DNA of 64,000 nucleotides from Nocardioides sp. YIM 152315. Lineage in GTDB: Bacteria > Actinomycetota > Actinomycetes > Propionibacteriales > Nocardioidaceae. The translations under genes and the position numbers were made by a program. Shown here one piece after another: positions 58,489 to 64,000 of the stretch; position 1 is the stretch's first letter; every line of letters starts with the position of its first letter. Location of the stretch: the NCBI RefSeq assembly GCF_029210375.1, contig NZ_JARGER010000048.1:84451-148450 (forward strand), read 5' to 3'. The notes beneath the pieces are model-generated. The model was not told where the DNA came from. It made no database searches and saw nothing but the letters and a program-made list of their open reading frames with translations.

Positions 58489-59355
58489 ATGACCCAGGAA
58501 GCACTGGCCGACCAGTTCGAGGAGCACCGCACCCACCTGCGGGCGGTCGCCTACCGGATGCTGGGCTCGACGACGGAGGCCGACGACGCCGTCCAGGAGG
58601 CGTGGCTGCGACTGGCCCGCTCGGACACCTCGGAGGTCGAGAGCCTGCGGGCCTGGCTGACGACGGTGGTCAGCCGCGTCTGCCTCGATCACCTGCGCTC
58701 CCGCAAGGCACGGCGTGAGGAGTCGCTCGAGGGGCACGTGCCCGACCCGGTCGTGACCCGCCTCGACGCCGACCCCGAGGCCGCCGCCGAGCAGGCGGAC
58801 GCCGTGAGCCTCGCGATGCTCGTCGTCCTCGAGGCCCTGCCGCCGCGCGAGCGCACGGCGTTCGTGCTGCACGACATGTTCGGGGTGCCGTTCGAGGAGG
58901 TCGGCCGGATCGTCGGTCGCTCGGCCGCCACCGCCACCCAGCTGGCCTCCCGGGCCCGCCGCCGGGTCCGCGAGGCGGCGCCGGTGAGCGCCGACCTGCC
59001 GACGCAGCGCCGGGTGCTCGACGCCTTCATGGCGGCCTCGCAGCGCGGCGACTTCGACGCGCTGATGGAGGTCCTCGACCCCGACGTCACGCTCCGCGCG
59101 GACCTCGGCGCGGCCGGCGAGTCCCGCGTCGTCCGCGGTGCCGCCGGCGTCGCCGGCCAGGCGCTGCTCTACGCGCAGCTGGCCCGGCAGGCCGTCCCCA
59201 TCCTCGTCAACGGCCACGTCGGGCTGCTGTCCGTCGTCGACGACCAGGTGGCGTCGGTCTTCAGCCCCGCCATCCGCGACGGCCGGATCGTCGAGATCAA
59301 CATCGTCGCCGACCCCGACCGGCTCGCCGCGCTCGACCTGCGCGGCGTCGTGTAG
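58489..59355 (+). CDS. ECF41-group sigma factor (SigJ-like)
   Basis: 288 residues. Sigma region 2 (about 10-70, ADDAVQEAWLRLA as 2.2) and region 4 (about 110-165, LPPRERTAFVLHDMFGVPFEEVG) are followed by a fused SnoaL-like domain (about 175-285) carrying the ECF41 hallmark NGHVGL (match to NGxxGL) and no separate anti-sigma gene. In this group the C-terminal domain modulates sigma activity. GGGAGGAA lies 9-16 nt before the ATG. It is divergent from the AhpD-like gene. Confidence 0.93.
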   Translation: MTQEALADQFEEHRTHLRAVAYRMLGSTTEADDAVQEAWLRLARSDTSEVESLRAWLTTVVSRVCLDHLRSRKARREESLEGHVPDPVVTRLDADPEAAAEQADAVSLAMLVVLEALPPRERTAFVLHDMFGVPFEEVGRIVGRSAATATQLASRARRRVREAAPVSADLPTQRRVLDAFMAASQRGDFDALMEVLDPDVTLRADLGAAGESRVVRGAAGVAGQALLYAQLARQAVPILVNGHVGLLSVVDDQVASVFSPAIRDGRIVEINIVADPDRLAALDLRGVV

Positions 59356-59379
59356 CGGGTCGTCAGGGTCCGAGAAGGC

Positions 59380-59580
59380 TCAGTGGCAACACACCATCGA
59401 CTGTGGTGTGCGCCGCCGGAACCGAGTCCGCGCCACGTGGCGCGCGCGGCCGGCCAGCTGCCGCCACGTGTTCGGGTGACAGCACCTGGCGAGCTTGGCC
59501 AGCCGGGACCGCCGGCCGAGCTCGAGGCGATCGCGGACCGCCTCGGCAACGAGCGCGCGGGTGGGGTCCAGTGAGGTCAT
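59380..59580 (-). CDS. Small Cys/Arg-rich ORF in a metalloid module
   Basis: 66 residues from an ATG with GGAGACA upstream. Third codon positions are G/C-rich through most of it. The first 22 residues look like a helix (DPTRALVAEAVRDRLELG), and two vicinal Cys pairs occur (ARCCHPN and the C-terminal VCCH), reminiscent of the Cys pairs in the neighbouring CadI-like and ArsR proteins. Real coding status is moderate: no family is recognised and the C-terminal third is Arg-rich. Confidence 0.4.
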   Translation of the reverse strand: MTSLDPTRALVAEAVRDRLELGRRSRLAKLARCCHPNTWRQLAGRARHVARTRFRRRTPQSMVCCH

Positions 59581-59644
59581 CGGTGTCTCCGTTCGTGCGG
59601 GGCGGATGCGGGCGTGGGGCGCGGTGGTCCGGCCCGCCGTGAGG

Positions 59645-60091
59645 TCAGCAGCAGCCGGACCCGCTGGTTGCGCCGGCGCAGTCCAGCGCGGCGAGGTCGG
59701 CGTTGGTCTTGCCCTCGAGCTCGGGGTGGGCGTCGGCGAGGACCACGTAGTTCTCCCAGCGCTGGCCGTCGGGGCCGGTCACCCAGTGCTTGTCCTGGCG
59801 TGCGTAGCAACACACGACGTCGCCCTCGACGTCGAGGGTGAGTCCGGCGCCCTCGAGGCGGTCGGCCTCGGCCTGGACCTCGTCCATCGAGGTGCGCTCG
59901 ACCCCCACGTGGTTGAGGGTGCCGGTGGCCTCGGGGTTCTCGAACAGCACCAGCTTCACCGGCGGGTTCTCGACGGCGAAGTTGGCGTAGCCGGGCCGCC
60001 GCTTCGCTGGCGGGGTGTCGAAGAGCGTCGAGTAGAAGTCGACGGCGGTGTCGATGTCGTCGACGTTGAGGGCGAGCTGGATGCGCGACAT
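59645..60091 (-). CDS. CadI/ArsI family VOC protein
   Basis: 148 residues, vicinal-oxygen-chelate fold. ArsI cleaves the C-As bond of trivalent organoarsenicals; CadI is a cadmium-induced relative. Visible residues match ArsI: Q5, H61 and E113 as the Fe site and vicinal C94-C95 (VVCCYA) for the metalloid. Further Cys at 138, 147 and 148 give a second thiol cluster. Choice between C-As lyase and CadI is not certain. Divergent from arsR with operators between. Confidence 0.88.
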   Translation of the reverse strand: MSRIQLALNVDDIDTAVDFYSTLFDTPPAKRRPGYANFAVENPPVKLVLFENPEATGTLNHVGVERTSMDEVQAEADRLEGAGLTLDVEGDVVCCYARQDKHWVTGPDGQRWENYVVLADAHPELEGKTNADLAALDCAGATSGSGCC

Positions 60092-60112
60092 GGGCCTCTC
60101 CTATGGAATATC

Positions 60113-60130
60113 CATCGACGACTGTCGATG
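60113..60130. promoter_or_regulatory. ArsR operator 1
   Basis: CATCGAC (60113-60119), GACT, GTCGATG (60124-60130): perfect 7-bp arms 22 bp upstream of the CadI/ArsI-like start. Confidence 0.6.
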
Positions 60131-60156
60131 AGTGGGCTGGATCCCACTGTACGAAA

Positions 60157-60176
60157 CCATTGATGGAAGTCAATGG
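60157..60176. promoter_or_regulatory. ArsR operator 2
   Basis: CCATTGA (60157-60163), TGGAAG, TCAATGG (60170-60176): perfect 7-bp arms. With operator 1 it gives two sites, one nearer each divergent gene. Confidence 0.6.
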
Positions 60177-60219
60177 ATTTGGCACAATGAGTTACCGACC
60201 CCGTGCGAAGGAGGCCCTG

Positions 60220-60588
60220 GTGGGCGTGAAGGAACTGCCGCTTCTGGACCAGCCGGCCCAGGCGATGGCTGGGGGCACCTGCTGCACACCACTGGTGCTC
60301 GAGCCGCTGCCCGAGGCGGACGCCGCCGTTCTCTCCGAGCGGTTCGCCGCTCTGGGCGACCCCGTCCGCCTCCGGTTGGTGTCCCTGCTTGCGAACGCCG
60401 AGGCCGGCGCCGTGTGCGTGTGCGATCTGACCGAGCCGGTCGAGCGCTCCCAGGGCACGGTCAGCCACCACCTCAAGGTGCTCTCCAAGGCGGGCCTGGT
60501 CGTGAGCGAGAAGCGGGGCCGGAACATGTGGTACTCGATCGTGCCGTCCGCGCTCGAGTCGCTCCGGGCAGCCCTCGCCACCCGATGA
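60220..60588 (+). CDS. arsR: ArsR family metalloregulator
   Basis: 122 residues from GTG at 60220, which has AAGGAGG 6-12 nt upstream; an ATG at 60187 is also in frame. The winged HTH includes FAALGDPVRLRLVSLLANAE and TVSHHLKVLSKAGLV. Candidate metal ligands are an N-terminal C21-C22 and C66-x-C68 (AVCVCDLTE), the CVC arrangement of arsenic-sensing ArsR. Two palindromes lie upstream. It probably represses itself and the CadI/ArsI-like gene. Confidence 0.92.
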   Translation: MGVKELPLLDQPAQAMAGGTCCTPLVLEPLPEADAAVLSERFAALGDPVRLRLVSLLANAEAGAVCVCDLTEPVERSQGTVSHHLKVLSKAGLVVSEKRGRNMWYSIVPSALESLRAALATR

Positions 60589-60694
60589 GCCGGGGGACGC
60601 CGACCGGCGGCAGCAGCGAGCCGGCCGCTGCGAAGGCGCTTCCTGTACGCCGCCTTCTGGGAGCGTCGCGAGTAGGAGTGTCTTCCTGGTGGGG

Positions 60695-60720
60695 GTCTCC
60701 CCGGCGGTTGACCGGGAGAC
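60695..60720. terminator. Hairpin between arsR and the convergent nucleotidyltransferase-like gene
   Basis: GTCTCCCCGG (60695-60704) and CCGGGAGAC (60712-60720) pair with one bulged C. It is located between convergent genes. The preceding 100 bp shows no gene. Confidence 0.45.
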
Positions 60721-60736
60721 ATCAATGCGCCGAGTG

Positions 60737-61396
60737 CTACAGCCGTTTCAGCCAGTGGTGGTCCGGGACGAGTGCCTCCAGCGACGTCCGCATCCAGGCT
60801 CGGCGATCGGCGGTGAGCGTCGGCAGGGTGGCGTCGAAGTCGGGCTCGTCCTTCTTCCGCCGGAGGCGTGCCTTGTAGACGAGGACGATCTCCGGAAGCA
60901 GGTACCGGATGCCGTCGTCCGCGACCCAGGTGACGTTGTCGACATCGTCGACGTGGTCGGCCAGGACCTTGTTGGTCCACCTACCCTCGGCATCCGGGGT
61001 GAGCGGCATGTCGACGATCCAGGGAGCGGCAGCGTGCTCGCGAAGCCACAACTGGCTGCGGGGCTCATCGACCGTGGGCCAGCGCTCCCCGAGCGGGTGA
61101 AGGACTCCGCCGACGTTGTTCCACACGTGCCAGCGTCCCTTCATGAACTCGACGAACGCGGGGACGTCGCACGCCAGGATGGAGACATCGGTGTCCTCGT
61201 GCTCTCGGCGGTAGCCGGTGGCGGCCTCGATGGCCCAGCCGCCGACGACCCACCAGGGGCGGTCGAAGCCCTCCATCTCTCTCGCGAAGGTGGGCGGGCT
61301 CATGGGCTCCCATGCACCGTAGAGCGCCATGAAGGCGTCCTCCTCGGCCTGCTCGTCAAGGGTGCGAGTAAGCGAGACTCGGCTGGATGACGTCAT
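60737..61396 (-). CDS. Nucleotidyltransferase-like protein (aminoglycoside/lincosamide NTase-type fold)
   Basis: 219 residues. WWVVGGWAIE followed by REHEDTDVS (HxDxD-like metal motif) matches the core of DNA-polymerase-beta-type nucleotidyltransferases, including lincosamide and aminoglycoside adenylyltransferases. The rest is not distinctive. Drug modification is possible but unproven, and many such proteins are chromosomal with no resistance role. AAGGACC is upstream of the ATG. Confidence 0.65.
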   Translation of the reverse strand: MTSSSRVSLTRTLDEQAEEDAFMALYGAWEPMSPPTFAREMEGFDRPWWVVGGWAIEAATGYRREHEDTDVSILACDVPAFVEFMKGRWHVWNNVGGVLHPLGERWPTVDEPRSQLWLREHAAAPWIVDMPLTPDAEGRWTNKVLADHVDDVDNVTWVADDGIRYLLPEIVLVYKARLRRKKDEPDFDATLPTLTADRRAWMRTSLEALVPDHHWLKRL

Positions 61397-61549
61397 GGGT
61401 CAGAGGTCCTTGCGCATGTGCACCTCGTCGCGACCGGGGGTGGGGACCGACTCCCACCGGAACAACGGAGTCGGTCATGGGCGCGATGCTCTCACGCGGC
61501 CCGCACGGGTCGAGCGCCCGGCGTACCCAAGGACCGGGACCCGAAGCAG

Positions 61550-61581
61550 AACTACCCGGACCCCACGGGGTCCGGGTAGTT
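61550..61581 (-). terminator. Strong terminator of ssrA
   Basis: Perfect 15-bp stem with a 2-nt loop: AACTACCCGGACCCC (61550-61564), AC, GGGGTCCGGGTAGTT (61567-61581). It starts 42 nt past the tmRNA 3' end. Confidence 0.8.
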
Positions 61582-61623
61582 CGGGTGGTCCGGATCTCCG
61601 GAGAGATCGCAGGTGGAGCCGAG

Positions 61624-61992
61624 GTGGAGCTGCGGGGAATCGAACCCCGGTCCTCGAGCGTCGAACCAGGTCTTCTCCGGGTGCAGTCCGTGCCGTCGCA
61701 TTTCTCGGCCCCGGGGCTCGCACGGACACGTCCCCGACAGGCTCAGTCACGGTTGAGTCCCGCTCACCCTCCGTGACGCGGAGTGAGCAGCAAGTCTCCT
61801 AGATGACGCCAGGGTCCGGGACGGAGACGGATGCCCGGTCTGACGCTTCGATCACCGCTCAGGCGGCGAGAGCGAAGGAACTGCGCTTAGCGTTGGCAGT
61901 TATAGGTTTCCAGCGATCGTTTACGAGATGACGCTGGCTCCTCGACCCGCTTCCCCTGGAACTAACGTCCCAAGTCGAAACCGATCAGCCCC
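61624..61992 (-). ncRNA. ssrA: Transfer-messenger RNA
   Basis: 369 nt. The 5' end GGGGCTG (61992 downward) pairs with CAGCTCC (61631-61625) to close the tRNA-like acceptor, with discriminator A and no encoded CCA; the T arm GGGGTTCGATTCCCC is adjacent. The internal reading frame (61897 to 61862, then TGA) encodes ANAKRSSFALAA, the degradation tag whose LAA end targets stalled products to ClpXP. tmRNA with SmpB rescues stalled ribosomes; smpB is not in the window. Confidence 0.97.
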
Positions 61993-62009
61993 TCTTGAGT
62001 TGTGCAGCC

Positions 62010-62015
62010 AGTCTA
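62010..62015 (-). promoter_or_regulatory. -10 box of ssrA
   Basis: On the minus strand TAGACT lies about 17 nt before the mature tmRNA 5' end, suggesting a short leader removed by RNase P. Confidence 0.45.
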
Positions 62016-62075
62016 GTTGCTCAACTGCGGCCGGGCACGCGGGTATTCCCCTCCCCCGCGGGGTACCACCGTGTC

Positions 62076-63011
62076 GTGCCCGACGTGCCCCAGCCCGCGC
62101 TCGCGACCCTGAGCCACGAGCGCGACTGGTCGGACGGGTGGATCTACGAGCGCAAGCTCGACGGGCAGCGGTGCTTGGCGGTGCGTACGTCGCGGGGCAC
62201 CCACCTCTACTCGCGCAGCGGCCGCGACGTGACGGTCGCGTTCCCCGAGATCGCGGAGGCGCTGGAGCGACAGGCCTCGACCGACTTCGTCGTCGACGGG
62301 GAGGTCGTCGCGTTCGAGGGGTCGCGCACCAGCTTCTCGCGGCTCCAGCCCCGCATCCACCTCAGCAGTGCCGAGAAGGCACGGCGCAGCGGCGTGGCCG
62401 TCTACTTCTACGTGTTCGACGTGCTGCGCACCGACGGCGACGACGTACGCCGCGAGCGGCTGCTCGACCGCAAGCGTCGGCTGCGCGGGCTGCTCACGTG
62501 GGAGGAGCCGATCCGCTACACCCCGCACCGGGTGCGCGGCGGCGAGGAGTGGTTCGGCCGCGTGTGCGAGAAGGGCTGGGAGGGCCTGATCGCCAAGCGC
62601 GCCGACTCGTCGTACCCGACCGGGCGCACGAAGGACTGGCTGAAGTTCAAGTGCGAGAGCGGGCAGGAGCTGGTGATCGTCGGCTGGACCGACCCGGAAG
62701 GGTCCCGGGTGGCACTCGGCGCCCTGCTGCTCGGCTACCACCGCGGCAACGACCTGGTCTACGCCGGGAAGGTCGGCACCGGCTTCAGTCAGGCGGTCCT
62801 CCGCGACCTGCACGGCCGGCTGGCGGAGCTCGAGCGCGGGGACTCGCCGTGCACGGTCGGCCAGCTGCCGCGCAAGGACGTGCACTGGGCGGAGCCGGAG
62901 CTGGTGGCCGAGGTCGCCTTCACCGAGTGGACCGGCGCGGGCCAGCTGCGGCACCCGCGCTACCTGGGGCTGCGTACGGACAAGCCGGCGAGCGAGGTGG
63001 TGCGCGAATGA
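62076..63011 (+). CDS. ATP-dependent DNA ligase (LigC/LigD-ligase type)
   Basis: 311 residues. Catalytic lysine K27 in the ERKLDGQR motif, motif III VVDGEVVAF, motif IV EGLIAKR and motif V WLKFK, then an OB-fold domain. It is the stand-alone equivalent of the ligase domain of LigD or of mycobacterial LigC. It is translationally coupled to the polymerase-domain gene. GTG at 62076 is selected for the family N-terminus. Confidence 0.93.
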   Translation: MPDVPQPALATLSHERDWSDGWIYERKLDGQRCLAVRTSRGTHLYSRSGRDVTVAFPEIAEALERQASTDFVVDGEVVAFEGSRTSFSRLQPRIHLSSAEKARRSGVAVYFYVFDVLRTDGDDVRRERLLDRKRRLRGLLTWEEPIRYTPHRVRGGEEWFGRVCEKGWEGLIAKRADSSYPTGRTKDWLKFKCESGQELVIVGWTDPEGSRVALGALLLGYHRGNDLVYAGKVGTGFSQAVLRDLHGRLAELERGDSPCTVGQLPRKDVHWAEPELVAEVAFTEWTGAGQLRHPRYLGLRTDKPASEVVRE

Positions 63012-63901
63012 GCGCGCGCGGCGATCTCGTGGTGGCCGGGGTCGAGATCAGCAAGCCCGACAAGGTGCTCTTCCCCGACGACGGCGTCACCAAGCTGGAC
63101 CTCGCTCGCTACTACGAGGCGATCGCCGGCCGGATGCTGCCCTTCCTTGCCGGCCGCCCGATCAACATGCAGCGCTTCCCCGACGGCATCGGCGGCGCGT
63201 CGTTCTACGAGAAGAAGGTGCCCTCGCACTTCCCCGACTGGGTGCGCACCGTCGAGGTCGACACCGCCGACGGACCGCAGCGACAGGTGGTCGTCGACGA
63301 CACGAGGTCGCTGGTCTACCTCGCCCAGCAGGCCTGCCTCACCCCGCACACCTGGCTCAGCACCGCCGACGACCTCGACCACCCCGACGAGATGGTCTTC
63401 GACCTGGATCCCTCCGACGACAACCTCCGCAAGGTGCGGCGCGCCACCCGGATGGTCGGTGAGTTCCTCGACGACCTCGGGCTCACGCCGTACCTCAAGA
63501 CCACAGGCTCCCGTGGCTACCACGTCGTGGTGCCGCTGCGGCCGGCCGCGGACTTCGACGAGGTGCGTGGCTTCGCGCGCGCGGTCGCCGAGCGGCTCGT
63601 CGAGCGCGACCCCCACCTGCTCACGCTCGAGGCGCGCAAGGCCAAGCGCGGCGACCGGGTCCTGGTCGACATCATGCGCAACGGCTACGGCCAGACCGCG
63701 GTGCCGCCGTACGCCGTACGCGCGCGGCCGGGCGCGCCGGTCTCGGCGCCGATCGGCTGGGACGAGCTGTCACGGGTGACTCCGGCGCAGGTCACGGTGG
63801 CGAACCTGTCGCGTCGGCTGGCCGCCAAGGAGGACCCGTGGCGCGGCTGGCGTCGGCACGCCAGCGGGCTGGGGCGAGCGCAGAAGCAGCTGCCGTCGTG
63901 A
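63008..63901 (+). CDS. LigD-type primase-polymerase domain protein
   Basis: 297 residues. Archaeo-eukaryotic primase-like polymerase (LigD PolDom) family: the FDLDPSDD segment (metal-binding Asp pair), the SRGYHVVVPL motif and VDIMRNGYGQTAVPPYAVR with the third acidic residue. It fills gaps with ribonucleotides in non-homologous end joining. The ATG overlaps the ligase stop (ATGA). There is no nuclease domain and no ku gene in the window. Together with the upstream gene it is a split LigD. Confidence 0.95.
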   Translation: MSARGDLVVAGVEISKPDKVLFPDDGVTKLDLARYYEAIAGRMLPFLAGRPINMQRFPDGIGGASFYEKKVPSHFPDWVRTVEVDTADGPQRQVVVDDTRSLVYLAQQACLTPHTWLSTADDLDHPDEMVFDLDPSDDNLRKVRRATRMVGEFLDDLGLTPYLKTTGSRGYHVVVPLRPAADFDEVRGFARAVAERLVERDPHLLTLEARKAKRGDRVLVDIMRNGYGQTAVPPYAVRARPGAPVSAPIGWDELSRVTPAQVTVANLSRRLAAKEDPWRGWRRHASGLGRAQKQLPS

Positions 63902-63948
63902 GCTCGCTGGTGGGCGAGACCGTGGTCGCCGTTGCTTGTGTCATGTCG

Positions 63949-63988
63949 CAGGACATCGGTGACGAATCTGCATCAGGACATCGGTGAC
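63949..63988. repeat. Direct repeat near the right edge, possible IS border
   Basis: CAGGACATCGGTGAC occurs twice, at 63949-63963 and 63974-63988, 25 bp apart, in the last 100 bp of the window. Such repeated motifs are seen next to transposase genes of the IS481 type, but no transposase is in view. Confidence 0.4.
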
Positions 63989-64000
63989 ACTTTGAATCGT

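Noticed and set aside
60589..60736. Possible small gene between arsR and the nucleotidyltransferase-like gene.
   Set aside because: Only short frames with poor codon bias and no ribosome binding site; a hairpin explains part of the region.

Overview
The window is a high-GC chromosome segment from an actinobacterium, most likely a Nocardioidaceae-type organism (Nocardioides or a close relative). This is inferred from G/C-saturated third codon positions, an ssrA gene with an ANAKRSSFALAA tag, many leaderless genes with a TANNNT box 6-9 nt before the start codon, and the order clpS, DUF2017, mec, cysO, cysM, murI, MBL hydrolase, rph, rdgB, which matches the Rv1330c-Rv1341 neighbourhood of Mycobacterium tuberculosis. 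No phage, plasmid, rRNA or CRISPR was seen. It reads as core chromosome with accessory modules slotted in.

Layout. 1-8 kb: adenosine deaminase family enzyme, a coupled MauE/DsbA-like pair, oligoribonuclease, tRNA-His, a MarR-GNAT fusion, a membrane PAS histidine kinase and a phytoene-dehydrogenase-like oxidoreductase. 8-13.9 kb: tRNA-Lys, a DAO-Rieske oxidoreductase, a GroES-like protein, DUF3618, a nickel/cobalt ECF transporter (cbiM-PDGLE-cbiQ-cbiO) with a Nur-like box, peroxiredoxin bcp, tRNA-Leu and a decapitated BASS transporter remnant. 13.9-29 kb: the conserved block rdgB-rph ... MBL-murI ... cysM-cysO-mec ... DUF2017-clpS-pncB-pncA. It is interrupted by an ABC exporter with two-component system, a secreted phosphodiesterase, gdhA and a NUDIX gene. 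Copies of a 42-bp palindromic repeat lie at two convergent junctions.

29-46 kb: enoyl-CoA hydratase, secreted 5'-nucleotidase, MFS transporters, an AurF-type diiron enzyme divergent from a TetR-DUF4873 operon with a clear operator, an alpha/beta hydrolase, a MarR-MFS operon with a perfect palindrome, 4-hydroxyphenylpyruvate dioxygenase beside an Lrp regulator, glutamate decarboxylase, two membrane proteins, an arylsulfatase and an IclR regulator. 46-58 kb: DEAD/DEAH helicase coupled to DUF3039, YqgE, TetR with a 30-bp palindrome, DUF3048 lipoprotein, FabG-like SDR, secreted beta-propeller candidate, HIT protein, Na+/H+ antiporter and a secreted M15-type peptidase.

58-64 kb: an AhpD-like protein and an ECF41-type sigma factor with a recognisable autoregulatory promoter; a metalloid module (CadI/ArsI-like, ArsR, Cys-rich small ORF); a nucleotidyltransferase-like protein; ssrA with a strong terminator; a two-gene split LigD (ATP-dependent ligase plus primase-polymerase domain); and, at the right edge, direct repeats that may be the border of an insertion sequence. 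The most informative regulatory observations are the near-start palindromes, the ECF41 promoter, the Nur-like box and the leaderless starts. No entirely new defence or metabolic system was recognised.
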